In this document: positions 35,207 through 43,603 of the stretch, piece by piece
Layout: every line of letters starts with the position of its first letter
Numbering within the stretch: position 1 is the stretch's first letter
NCBI RefSeq assembly: GCF_029946505.1
Contig: NZ_JARZHG010000020.1
Span: 62,001 to 126,000 of the forward strand
Origin: Polyangium sp. y55x31
GTDB taxonomy: Bacteria > Myxococcota_A > Polyangia > Polyangiales > Polyangiaceae
Direction: 5' to 3'
DNA length: 64,000 bases
The notes under the pieces: generated by a model
Seen by the model: the letters and a program-made list of their open reading frames with translations, nothing else
The model's database searches: none
Told to the model about the DNA's origin: nothing
Translations under genes and position numbers: made by a program

Positions 35207-36979
35207 GTGAATACACGTGTTATCGCTAGTCTAAGCATACTCTCGCTCTCCTGCGCGGCGCTCGCCGCCGCCTGCTCCGCCGCCAGCGAGCGCCCCGGGC
35301 CGGACGGCTCCGAGGGCGGCGCCTCGGCGAGCAACAGCAGCTCCTCGGGCCAAGGGGGAGCCGGGACCGGCGGCGTCGAATTCACGGTCGGGAGCGGCGG
35401 CGGCGGCTCGTGCGGGAGCCAATGCTCGGCCGATCTCCATTCGGTCGTCGATTGCAACGGCGTCGTCCAGAAGACGTGCCCGGACGATCAAGCCTGCGCC
35501 CCCGATCTCTCGTGCGTCCCTGCGTGCGAGGCCGCGACGCTCGCGAAGAGCACCGTGGGCTGCGAGTATTATTCGCAGACGACCGTGAACTGGTGCTTCG
35601 CCCTCTACGTCGTGAACACGTGGACCTCGCCCGTGACCATGGCTGTCGAGGCCAACGGCGCCTCGGTCGATCTCTCGACCTACGCGCGCATTCCGACGGG
35701 CAACGGCCAGGCGATCACCTATGCGCCGCTGCCGAACGGCGAGCTTCCGCCGAACGAGGTGGCGATCATCTTCCTCGGCGGTTTTGGCTGTCCGGCCGGC
35801 ATCGCGGCGCCCAGCTCGGCCCCTGCCGGCGCGGTCCACATCAAGACCTCCGCGCCCGTCGTGGCGTACGACATCGATCCGTACGGCGGCGGTTCGAGCG
35901 CGATCACGAGCGCGACGCTGCTCGTCCCGACGTCGGCGTGGGACACGAACTACGTGGCCGTGGCGCCCTGGCCGTTCGGCAACAATTCGCAGCCCCCGAG
36001 GCTCACGATCATCGCGGCCGAGGACGCGACGGACGTGACGATAAGCCCCACGGTGGCCATCAACGGCGGCATGCTCGACGGTCAAGCGGTGCCGGGGACG
36101 CCGATGGGCGTTCCGGCGACGTATACGATGATGAAGGGGCAGGCGCTGACGTTCGAGCAGGAGGCGGAGCTCACGGGGAGCGCGATTCTATCGACGAAGC
36201 CAGTGGGGGTCATCGGCAGCTCGGGATGCATCAACATCGACGCGTGCTGCTGCGACGGCGCGCACCAGCAGATCCCGCCCGTCCGCGCGCTCGGGAGCGA
36301 ATACGTCGCCGTGCGTTATCGGAACCGCGTCGAGGGGAACGAGGAGAACGCGCCCTGGAGGATGGTCGGCGCCGTCGACGGGACGACGCTCACGTACGAG
36401 CCGGCCCCGCCGGACGGCGCTCCTCTCACGCTGAGCTCGGGGCAGATCGCCTCGTTCCGCTCGCCGGGGCCGTTCGTCGTGCGGAGCCAGGGCAGCGATC
36501 ACCCGTTTTACCTCGCCGGGTACATGACGGGCGGGGGCGATTTCAATAGCATCGGCGATCCGGAGTTCGTGAACGTGATCCCTGCGCAGCAATATCTCTC
36601 GAGGTATGTGTTCTTCGCGGATCCGACGTATCCCGAGACGAACCTCGTCCTCGTGCGCTCGAAGGCGAAGGACGGGACCTTCAAAGACGTGGTCCTCGAC
36701 TGCGCGGGAGCGATCGGGGGCTTCCAGCCGCTCGGGCTCTCGGGCAATTACGAATTCGCGCGCTTCGACCTGGTGAGGGGCAACTTCGAGAAGCAAGGGA
36801 ATTGCGACAATGGGCGGCGCGAGATCCACAGCGAAGCGCCGTTCGGGCTCACGGTCTGGGGCTGGGGGACGTCGGCGTCGGAGCCGGGGTTTTTGTCCAC
36901 CTACGTGAGCTACGCGTATCCGGCCGGCGCGAGCGTGCAGCAGATCAATGAAGTCGTGGTGCCGCCGGTTCCGAAGTGA
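35207..36979 (+). CDS. IgGFc-binding-like lipoprotein
   Basis: This lipoprotein of about 590 residues has signal segment SLSILSLSCAALAAACSAAS with lipobox LAAAC. A Ser/Gly-rich linker follows, then a short Cys-rich part (CGSQCSADLHSVVDCNGVVQ, PDDQACAPDLSC), then a large beta-rich domain resembling the IgGFc-binding N-terminal family, with GVIGSSGCINIDACCCDGAH and QQIPPVRALGSEYVAVRYRN. That family occurs in mucin-like animal proteins and many myxobacterial surface proteins, where the ligand is unknown. The start GTG 35207 is preferred, with GAGG 6 bp upstream, over ATG 35177, which would put two Cys before the signal peptide. Confidence 0.85.
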   Translation: MNTRVIASLSILSLSCAALAAACSAASERPGPDGSEGGASASNSSSSGQGGAGTGGVEFTVGSGGGGSCGSQCSADLHSVVDCNGVVQKTCPDDQACAPDLSCVPACEAATLAKSTVGCEYYSQTTVNWCFALYVVNTWTSPVTMAVEANGASVDLSTYARIPTGNGQAITYAPLPNGELPPNEVAIIFLGGFGCPAGIAAPSSAPAGAVHIKTSAPVVAYDIDPYGGGSSAITSATLLVPTSAWDTNYVAVAPWPFGNNSQPPRLTIIAAEDATDVTISPTVAINGGMLDGQAVPGTPMGVPATYTMMKGQALTFEQEAELTGSAILSTKPVGVIGSSGCINIDACCCDGAHQQIPPVRALGSEYVAVRYRNRVEGNEENAPWRMVGAVDGTTLTYEPAPPDGAPLTLSSGQIASFRSPGPFVVRSQGSDHPFYLAGYMTGGGDFNSIGDPEFVNVIPAQQYLSRYVFFADPTYPETNLVLVRSKAKDGTFKDVVLDCAGAIGGFQPLGLSGNYEFARFDLVRGNFEKQGNCDNGRREIHSEAPFGLTVWGWGTSASEPGFLSTYVSYAYPAGASVQQINEVVVPPVPK

Positions 36980-37087
36980 AAACGCCCGAGAACCTTCGAC
37001 GCGCCGCGTCCTGACTCGCGTATTGACCGACGAAACGGCTTGACCGCTGGAGCGCCGAACGTAGCCTCTCCCTACGAAGGAGATCGC

Positions 37088-37624
37088 ATGAGCGCACGAC
37101 GGCCGAGCCGGTTGCACCACACGGCATACGTCTCGAAGGATCTCGAGAAGACGCGAGCGTTCTACGAGGAGATCATCGGGCTACCTCTGATCGCCACGTG
37201 GTGCGAAGCCGACGAGCTTTTCGGCGAGGTGCGGACCTATTGCCACTGTTTCTTCGGCCTCGAGGACGGGAGCGCGCTCGCGTTCTTCCAGTTCGCCAGC
37301 AACCGCGATCAGAGCCTCTTCGGTCCGACGATGCCCGCGTCGCCGTTCCACCACATCGCGCTTTCGGTCGACGCCGAGACGCAGCGCGTGATCGAGGCGC
37401 GCATCGAGAAGGCGGGTTATCGCGAGCCGGACACGTACGTCCTTGAGCACGGGTACTGCCGGTCGGTCTACGTGAAAGACCCGAACGACATGATCGTCGA
37501 GCTCACGTGTGACGCCCCGGACGCGGTCACGCCGGAGGTCGAGGAAGCGCGGCGCAAGGACGCGCGTCGCGAGCTCGCCCGCTGGCTCTCCGGCGACCAC
37601 ACCTCGAACAACACGTACCGGTGA
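37088..37624 (+). CDS. VOC (glyoxalase/extradiol dioxygenase-like) protein
   Basis: This 178-residue vicinal-oxygen-chelate protein has two beta-alpha-beta-beta-beta halves. The first opens LHHTAYVSKDLEKTRAFYEE with a metal-binding His; the second has FHHIALSV, and the last strand YVKDPNDMIVELTCDAP contains a Glu at the position of the third ligand. Such a His/His/Glu site suits glyoxalase or ring-cleavage chemistry. AAGGAGA lies 4 bp before ATG 37088. It is the first of three close genes that include a deacetylase and a fumarylacetoacetase-family enzyme, which points to aromatic or dicarboxylate breakdown, by inference. Confidence 0.9.
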   Translation: MSARRPSRLHHTAYVSKDLEKTRAFYEEIIGLPLIATWCEADELFGEVRTYCHCFFGLEDGSALAFFQFASNRDQSLFGPTMPASPFHHIALSVDAETQRVIEARIEKAGYREPDTYVLEHGYCRSVYVKDPNDMIVELTCDAPDAVTPEVEEARRKDARRELARWLSGDHTSNNTYR

Positions 37625-37631
37625 CGTCGGG

Positions 37632-38276
37632 GTGAAGCGCGCGACGCTCACGTTCGACAACGGGCCCGACCGCGCGATCACACCGGCGGTGCTCGCCATC
37701 TTGCGGCGAAGGAACGTCCGGGCGCACTTCTTCTTCCTCGGCAAGCATCTCGCGGAGCCCGAAGGCCGCGCGCTCGTCGCACGCGTGGTCGCCGAGGGGC
37801 ACTTCGTCGGCAATCACTCGTTCAGCCACGAGGTTCCGCTCGGCGACGATCCGCGGCCCGACGCCGTCGCCGCGGAGATCGCCGCGACCGAGGCGCTGCT
37901 CGAGCCGCTCGTCCCGGGCCCCAAGCGCTTTCGGCCGTTCGGCGGCGGGGGCATCCTCGGGCCGCATCTGCTCAGCCGCGCGGCCGTCACCCACCTCGTC
38001 GAGCACGGCTCTTCCTGCGTCCTCTGGACCTCCGTCCCGCGCGACTGGGTCGACCCGAGCGGCTGGGCGGCGCGCGCGCTCGCGGATTGCCTTGCACAGC
38101 CGCACGCGGTCGTCGTCCTGCACGACATCCCCGATGCATGTCTCGCGGGGCTCGAAGGCTTCCTCGACGCTGCGGAGCGTGAGGGGATCGAGCTCGTCAC
38201 CGACCTTCCGGTCTCCGTCACGCCGATCCTCGACGGCAAGATCGTCGGCGATCTCGACGCCATCGTCGCCCCATGA
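37632..38276 (+). CDS. Polysaccharide deacetylase (NodB) family protein
   Basis: This 214-residue protein starts at GTG 37632 and enters the NodB fold at once: TLTFDNGPDRAI (the usual TFDDGP with Asn replacing the second Asp), HFFFLGKHL, GNHSFSH (metal-binding His pair), and RFRPFGGGG. The Asp-to-Asn change touches a metal ligand in classical members, so metal binding or activity may differ. It has no signal peptide, unlike cell-wall deacetylases, which suggests a cytoplasmic amide or formyl substrate. It lies 7 bp after the VOC gene and before the FAH gene in one operon. Confidence 0.85.
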   Translation: MKRATLTFDNGPDRAITPAVLAILRRRNVRAHFFFLGKHLAEPEGRALVARVVAEGHFVGNHSFSHEVPLGDDPRPDAVAAEIAATEALLEPLVPGPKRFRPFGGGGILGPHLLSRAAVTHLVEHGSSCVLWTSVPRDWVDPSGWAARALADCLAQPHAVVVLHDIPDACLAGLEGFLDAAEREGIELVTDLPVSVTPILDGKIVGDLDAIVAP

Positions 38277-38296
38277 ACAGCGAACCGTTCGATGCC

Positions 38297-38303
38297 AAAG
38301 GAG
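38297..38303 (+). promoter_or_regulatory. Ribosome binding site that decides a TTG start
   Basis: AAAGGAG lies 7 bp before TTG at 38311. The only in-frame ATG/GTG codons near the family start are far upstream inside the previous gene, so this site fixes TTG as the initiation codon of the fumarylacetoacetase-family gene. Confidence 0.7.
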
Positions 38304-38310
38304 ATGGACC

Positions 38311-39183
38311 TTGAAGTTATCGTCGCTCTACGCGAACGAAAAACCCTTCATCGGCGTACGCCGCGCGGACGGGATCGTCGACGTGAGTGCTGCCGTCCCG
38401 GGATTGCCGAGGGACGTGGGCGCGCTCCTCCAATCGCCCGCCTACGACGCGGGGCAACTCGCGGACGTCGTCGCGCGAACGGCGGCGAGCTCGCTCCTCC
38501 GTGACGACGAGGTCCGGTTTCGTCCGGTCATCCCGGCCCCGGGCAAGTTGCTTTGCCTCGGGCTCAACTATGTCGATCATGCGGCGGAGAGCGCGCACCG
38601 GGCGCCGGAGTATCCCGTGGTCTTCGGGCGGTATCCGACGAGCCTCGTCGGTCATGGGGAGCCGCTCGTGCTGCCGTCGGTGTCGACGCACTTCGATTAC
38701 GAGGCCGAGCTCGTCGTCGTGATCGGAAAGACCTGCCGCAAGGTCTCCCGCGAAGAGGCGCTCGGGCACGTCGCTGGGTATACCTTGCTGAACGACGGAT
38801 CGATTCGCGACTATCAATTGCGCACGCACCAGTGGACGGTTGGAAAAAACGTCGACGCCACCGGCGCGCTCGGCCCCGAGCTCGTCACCGCCGACGAGTT
38901 GCCTCCGGGCGCAAAGGGCCTCGTGCTTCGCGGCATTCTCAATGGAACGGTCATGCAGGAGGCGAATACGTCGGACATGATCTTCGGGGTCGCCGATGCC
39001 ATCGCGATCCTGTCCGAGGTGATGACGCTGGAGGTCGGCGACATGATCGCGATGGGCACGCCCGGCGGCGTCGGCTTCGTGCGGAATCCTCCGGTGTTCA
39101 TGAAGCCGGGCGACGTCTTCGAGGTCCAGGTCGAGCGCGTCGGGACGCTCCGCAATCACGTCATCGCCGAAGCAAAGCCCTGA
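38311..39183 (+). CDS. Fumarylacetoacetate hydrolase-family protein
   Basis: This 290-residue enzyme of the FAH fold follows the pattern of 2-hydroxyhepta-2,4-diene-1,7-dioate isomerase and acylpyruvase members. It has a short N-terminal domain (LSSLYANEKPFIGVRRADG), then the catalytic core with LCLGLNYVDHAAES, the metal-binding HFDYEAELVVVIG (Glu-x-Glu), VAGYTLLNDGSIRDYQ and MIAMGTPGGVGF. The length is normal for the family. The start is TTG 38311, supported by AAAGGAG. It is the last gene of the VOC/deacetylase/FAH operon and would hydrolyse or isomerise a C-C bond in a dicarboxylate intermediate. Confidence 0.9.
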   Translation: MKLSSLYANEKPFIGVRRADGIVDVSAAVPGLPRDVGALLQSPAYDAGQLADVVARTAASSLLRDDEVRFRPVIPAPGKLLCLGLNYVDHAAESAHRAPEYPVVFGRYPTSLVGHGEPLVLPSVSTHFDYEAELVVVIGKTCRKVSREEALGHVAGYTLLNDGSIRDYQLRTHQWTVGKNVDATGALGPELVTADELPPGAKGLVLRGILNGTVMQEANTSDMIFGVADAIAILSEVMTLEVGDMIAMGTPGGVGFVRNPPVFMKPGDVFEVQVERVGTLRNHVIAEAKP

Positions 39184-39192
39184 GCGGCTCGC

Positions 39193-40395
39193 TCATCGCA
39201 GGGTCGCCGGGGCGCGGGACGGCTCGGGTTTGCATGCGTCGAGCGAGGAGGCAGGGACCCGGAAGGTCGCGCCCTCGGCGGCGGTGGTCTCCGGCGGAGG
39301 GGCGCCGAAGCCGTGGTTGGGGCCGCGCGGCGCGGCAACGCGTGCATAGGGGGCGGCGCGCTCCATCACGCCGAGGACCGTGCCGGCGCGCACGTGGCCG
39401 ACGGTGATGCGCTCGCCTGCGACGTCGGCGACGAGGGGCACATCCTGGCTGCAGACGAGCGATTCCACGGTTTTTTCTTCCGGAGGAGTCGCGCGCATGC
39501 GGCCCTCGGCGCCCGGCCGGCGCCCCTCGGGCGGCTTTTCGAGGGATGAGGAAGCGACCCAGCCGAAGACGGTCCCTCCGTCGAGCGACCATGCAATGCG
39601 GGTCGATTTGCCTTTCGTTTCGAGCACGCGGACGGAGGAGGACGAACTCGACGGGCGGAGGCGCGCGACGGCCGTCCCTGCGGGCTCCACGGCGAGGTCG
39701 ATGGGATCCCCTTCGCGGAGCAGCATGTATGTGTCCTTCTTCGTGGCGGCGGGCAATGCGGCGTCGACGTCGGCTGCGGCGGGGTCGAGGGAGAGATCCG
39801 CGCAGGTCACGCGTTGCGCGGGGAGATTGCCGACAATCTCGACCTCCTTGTCGAGCTGCGCTGCGACCTCGACGCCGGACGACGAGGCGCTCACGAGGCG
39901 CAATCGCACGGGGACGAGGAAACCGCCGACGATGCTCGCGCGGGCCGGGCGAAGATCGAGATCGGCGACGTCGGTAAAGCCGCGCAGCACGAGGAGCGGG
40001 TTCTCGACGCGGATGCCGAAGCTCTTTGCAGGCCCGTCGAGCAGCACGACCTCCGCCGCGCGACCCTCGCCTGCCGTGCCGAAGATGCCGACCATGCCGC
40101 CGGCACGTTTCTCCCCGACGATCGCGAAGGCGCGGCCGCCCGGCGTGAGCCGCAGGGTGAGGCCCTCGCCGCGGAATCCCTTGGCGGCGATGCGACAAAC
40201 GCCCTCCGGGAGCTCCACGGCGCGGAGGGCTTCCGGCTGCGCGGAGGCTTGTGGCGCGGCCGCCGAGGGGCTCGCGGAGGAAGACGTCGGCGCGGAGGGC
40301 GCGCGTGTGCCGTCGCAGCCGAGCGCGGAAAGAAGGAATGCCGCGAGGGAAGCGGCGAACGTGCGTCGACGGGAAGAGGCTGCGGAGGACGTCAT
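39193..40395 (-). CDS. Lipoprotein with possible SH3-like domains
   Basis: This 400-residue lipoprotein has an Arg-rich N-terminus, a hydrophobic segment and lipobox LSALGC at about residue 27. A Ser/Ala/Pro linker follows (about 29-55). The rest is beta-rich. Segments such as TRIAWSLDGGTVFGWVASSS and GVMERAAPYARVAAP are reminiscent of bacterial SH3-like folds, but this is weak. No catalytic motif is visible. It converges on the FAH gene, 9 bp between ends, and lies downstream of the minus-strand ricin-type gene with a 73-bp gap, so the two may be co-transcribed. Confidence 0.75.
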   Translation of the reverse strand: MTSSAASSRRRTFAASLAAFLLSALGCDGTRAPSAPTSSSASPSAAAPQASAQPEALRAVELPEGVCRIAAKGFRGEGLTLRLTPGGRAFAIVGEKRAGGMVGIFGTAGEGRAAEVVLLDGPAKSFGIRVENPLLVLRGFTDVADLDLRPARASIVGGFLVPVRLRLVSASSSGVEVAAQLDKEVEIVGNLPAQRVTCADLSLDPAAADVDAALPAATKKDTYMLLREGDPIDLAVEPAGTAVARLRPSSSSSSVRVLETKGKSTRIAWSLDGGTVFGWVASSSLEKPPEGRRPGAEGRMRATPPEEKTVESLVCSQDVPLVADVAGERITVGHVRAGTVLGVMERAAPYARVAAPRGPNHGFGAPPPETTAAEGATFRVPASSLDACKPEPSRAPATLR

Positions 40396-40468
40396 CGGGC
40401 CAATCTACACACGATCCCTGCCGAGGGACCAGCCTCGACGGGATGCCGGCTTGCAATATCTCCCGCCG

Positions 40469-40990
40469 CTACGGGACGGAGCCCTCCGACAGGAAGACGA
40501 ATCGCTGATTGTCTTCCCCGTGGCAGGGGAACTGGCTGATCGGGGCGCCGGGATCCGTGCGCCTGCCGGCGATGTTGAAGCAGAGCCCGGAGTGCTGCGA
40601 CGTGATGGTGTACATGTTGCGCTGCTGCTCCGTGAGCCGGAACGTTTGCATGGCCCCCGACTGGCAGCGCTGCTGCACGATGGGCGCGAGGGGTTCCATG
40701 CTGCCGCCCTGGGGCTGGAGGCACTTGGCGCTGAAATGCGCGATCAGGTAGTAACCGCCCGAGGGGGCCGTCGCGAGCCTGAAGAGCTGATGCTCGGAGC
40801 CATCACAATTCGCCTGGACCAGCGCGGCGCCGGGTCTGTCCGTCCTTCCCTCGATTTGCAGGCAGAGGTTGCTCCGATCGTTCACGATCCTGTAATTGCC
40901 AGGTGCAAGCTGCGCGCTCGCAGCCCCGGACACCAACGTCGCGGCCGCGCAAACGAGCACGGTCGTCCCGATTTGCAGACGTCGTTTCAT
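40469..40990 (-). CDS. Secreted ricin-type beta-trefoil lectin domain protein
   Basis: This 173-residue protein has a Sec signal peptide (MKRRLQIGTTVLVCAAATLV, cleavage near SGAASA-Q). The mature part is a single beta-trefoil with three QxF motifs (EHQLFRL, MQTFRL, NQRFVFL) spaced about 47 residues apart, and two Cys per subdomain (SNLCLQIEG with QANC; AKCLQPQ with QQRC; GLCFNIAG with FPC). These features define the ricin B-type carbohydrate-binding fold. No enzyme domain is attached. ATG 40990 is chosen, with GGAAGG just upstream. It is divergent from the ADP-ribosylglycohydrolase-like lipoprotein. Confidence 0.9.
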   Translation of the reverse strand: MKRRLQIGTTVLVCAAATLVSGAASAQLAPGNYRIVNDRSNLCLQIEGRTDRPGAALVQANCDGSEHQLFRLATAPSGGYYLIAHFSAKCLQPQGGSMEPLAPIVQQRCQSGAMQTFRLTEQQRNMYTITSQHSGLCFNIAGRRTDPGAPISQFPCHGEDNQRFVFLSEGSVP

Positions 40991-41139
40991 GGCCTTCCCC
41001 TTTCCGACAGCAGGTCGCAACCGACTGCGTCGCTGTCGTTTCAGCAGGAACTTAATTCCATGCGAGGAAATCGACATCCAGCCCATCCCTGAGCGCCGGG
41101 CGGCCTCGACCGGGTACCTCGATTGCAAGCTCCGGCGCA

Positions 41140-42438
41140 GTGCATTCCACGCGCACACGCCAGTTCCGCCGGCTCTTCGTCCTTTCGGCGCTCGTCTCGC
41201 TCACGGGCTGCGGCAGCCGCGAGCAAGGCCGCGCGGGGGCCGAACCCGCGGATCGCCGGGAATCCCTGACAACGCCCGCCGCGACGCCGATCCACCTCGA
41301 TCGCACGGCGTATGCCGAGCGGCTGCGGGCGATGTGGCTCGGCGAATGCCTCGCGAACTGGACCGGGCTCCGGACCGAAGGCGTCCGCATCACGCGCCCC
41401 TTTTTCACCGACGACGATTGGGGAAAACCTCTCGGCCGGGACGGGGCGCGGATCGATTTCGTCTTCCTCGATCCCTGGCAGGCCGACGACGACACCGACA
41501 TCGAATACGTCTACCTGCACCTCATGACCGAGGCGCGCAGCGTCCACCTCTCGCCCGGGCAGATCCGCGACGGCTGGCGCGCGCACGTGAACGATTTCAT
41601 CTGGGTGTCGAACCGGAGAGCGCGGGATCTCATGGAACGTGGCGTCCTCCCGCCGGAGACGAGCGATCCGTCGAAAAATCCCGACGCCTTGCAGATCGAC
41701 GCGCAGCTCACGACCGAGATCTTCGGCGCCCTCGCGCCCGGCATGCCCGATCTCGCCTTGCGGATCGCGGATCTGCCCATCCGCACCACCGCCCGTGATC
41801 ACGCGGCGCACGCGGCGCAATTTTACGTTCTCCTGTTTTCCCTCGCGGCCACCGTCGATCCGGAAAAGCCGAGGTGCGAGGAGATCGTGCGGATCGTCCG
41901 CGAAGCCAGGCCGTACATTCCGGACACCTCGAAGGCCGCCGACGTCATCGATTTCGTGCTCGCCGCGTACCTCGCGTCGAGCGACAAGGGCGACTGGGAG
42001 AGCACGCGCGACGCCATCGCGCAGCGTTACCAGGACGAGGCCTTGCTGCACGGCTTGCTGTATCGGGGCTTCACGGAGTCCGCGATCAACCTGGCCACGG
42101 GCCTCCTCGCCCTCCTGTTCGGCGAGGGAAACTTCGCGCGCACCGTGCAAATCGGCACGCTCTCCGGGTGGGACTCCGACAACGGCACGGCGACCATGGG
42201 CGCCCTCGTCGCGCTCCTCGGAGGCCTGCCCGAGCTTCGCGCCGCGTTCCCGGACGAACGTCTGTCCGACCGTTACCGCATCCACCGCACCCGCCCCACC
42301 CTGCCCGATCGACTGCCGGACGATCCCGACGCCGAGGATACCTTCACGGACATCACGCGGCGGATGGTCGATCTGGTGGATCTGGCCGTGAAAGAAGGGG
42401 GCGGCGAGGTGATGCCGAACGGATGGAAGATTCGCTGA
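41140..42438 (+). CDS. ADP-ribosylglycohydrolase-family lipoprotein
   Basis: This 432-residue protein starts at GTG 41140 with signal segment RRLFVLSALVSLTGC, lipobox SLTGC. The mature protein has the ADP-ribosylglycohydrolase (DraG/ARH) pattern: AMWLGECLANWTGL near residue 65, WQADDDTDIEYVYLH with the acidic metal cluster near 115, and GWDSDNGTATMGALVALLGG near 345, which carries the second acidic metal cluster. These enzymes remove ADP-ribose from protein or nucleic acid using two metal ions. An exported, lipid-anchored member is unusual because ADP-ribosylation is mostly cytoplasmic; the real substrate may be another N- or O-glycoside. Confidence 0.85.
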   Translation: MHSTRTRQFRRLFVLSALVSLTGCGSREQGRAGAEPADRRESLTTPAATPIHLDRTAYAERLRAMWLGECLANWTGLRTEGVRITRPFFTDDDWGKPLGRDGARIDFVFLDPWQADDDTDIEYVYLHLMTEARSVHLSPGQIRDGWRAHVNDFIWVSNRRARDLMERGVLPPETSDPSKNPDALQIDAQLTTEIFGALAPGMPDLALRIADLPIRTTARDHAAHAAQFYVLLFSLAATVDPEKPRCEEIVRIVREARPYIPDTSKAADVIDFVLAAYLASSDKGDWESTRDAIAQRYQDEALLHGLLYRGFTESAINLATGLLALLFGEGNFARTVQIGTLSGWDSDNGTATMGALVALLGGLPELRAAFPDERLSDRYRIHRTRPTLPDRLPDDPDAEDTFTDITRRMVDLVDLAVKEGGGEVMPNGWKIR

Positions 42439-42441
42439 CGC

Positions 42442-43551
42442 TCAGGGCGACGCGTGCGCCGCCTGGAACGCCTCGACGCGCCGGACGGCGTTCTTCCGCA
42501 GGTTCACGTAGTAGAGCTGGTACTCGATGGGGTGATAATTGTCGGGGCCCATCGTCCAGAGCAGGAGCCCGCTCGCGGCATCACGCGCCGGCATGCGGTT
42601 CATCTGCGAAATCCACAGATTCCCGTCCTTCTGGCACGCGGCGTCGGCGAACGCCGGAAGCACCGCGGGCGCCTCCGTGTCGAAGAACAACGCGCCTTGG
42701 TTCTGCGAGGCCGGCGCGGCGGCCCCGTCGGTTTTCCAGGTGAGAGGATTGACGCAGATGCGCGAGGTCGCGGGCGTATCCTTGAACTCGAATCCGTTGC
42801 GCTCGTAACGAGGGCCGCGTGCATTCCAGGCGACGACGCACCCCCATTGCTCCTCGGACGCGCAGATCGGGATGTCCTCGCCGATCGTCTGCCGGCTGAT
42901 CGGGCCCCCGATCAAGTACGCCGCGACGAGGTGCTTTGCGATGGGTTTGCCCCAGATCTTTTCCCGCAGCAGGCGCGCGGCGAGCACGGTGCCCTGGCTA
43001 TGGGACGCGAGGACGAACGGGCGCCCCTCGCCGCGTCGGTCGAGGAACGAGGCGAACGCAGCCGCGACGTCGCCATACGCGAGGTCGATGGCGCGCTCGC
43101 CGTCCGGGCTCGGCACCACGAAGGCCTTGCCGCTCGCCTGCCGATACCGCGGCGCGTAGACCGCGCAGCAAGCATTGAACGCGCTCGCCTCGATGAGCGT
43201 CGCGCCGCGGGCCGTGGCCTTGATCACTTCCGGGTCGTCGATCGGCGTGTTCCACCGCTTGGCCAGGGACGTCGTCGGGTGGACGAAAAAGACGTCGGCC
43301 TTGGCGACGCCGGGGCCGAGGGCCGGCAGTTCCGGCAAGGAGACGTCGGCGTCGTCGTCGACGGTGGGAAGCGCAGCCCAGGCGGAGGGCTCGGCGTAGT
43401 TCGGCGCGGCCGGCGCGGCGTTCGGATCGAACGGGCCGGGGTCGAGGGCGGCGTAGAGCCACCGATCGAGGGTGAGAAGGGAGATGCCGATGGCCGCGAC
43501 GACCGCGACGACGACGAGCGCCACGATCCCGAGAACCTTTCGTCGCCGCAT
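42442..43551 (-). CDS. DUF3089 alpha/beta-hydrolase, membrane-anchored
   Basis: This 369-residue protein begins with a single transmembrane or uncleaved signal segment (KVLGIVALVVVAVVAAIGIS). The DUF3089 fold follows, with DVFFVHPTTSLAKRWNTPI, NACCAVYAPRYRQAS, and the nucleophile elbow VLASHSQGTVLAARLL, where Ser sits in a GxSxG-like SHSQG. A late HPIEYQLYYVNLR may hold the catalytic His. The family is lipase/esterase-like; substrates are unknown. GGAGG lies 6 bp before ATG 43551. The gene overlaps nothing but ends 3 bp from the convergent ADP-ribosylglycohydrolase-like gene. Confidence 0.88.
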   Translation of the reverse strand: MRRRKVLGIVALVVVAVVAAIGISLLTLDRWLYAALDPGPFDPNAAPAAPNYAEPSAWAALPTVDDDADVSLPELPALGPGVAKADVFFVHPTTSLAKRWNTPIDDPEVIKATARGATLIEASAFNACCAVYAPRYRQASGKAFVVPSPDGERAIDLAYGDVAAAFASFLDRRGEGRPFVLASHSQGTVLAARLLREKIWGKPIAKHLVAAYLIGGPISRQTIGEDIPICASEEQWGCVVAWNARGPRYERNGFEFKDTPATSRICVNPLTWKTDGAAAPASQNQGALFFDTEAPAVLPAFADAACQKDGNLWISQMNRMPARDAASGLLLWTMGPDNYHPIEYQLYYVNLRKNAVRRVEAFQAAHASP

Positions 43552-43603
43552 GAGTATCCTCCGGCGCGGAGGAACCGGAGAGAACTCCACGTATTCCCCC
43601 GAT

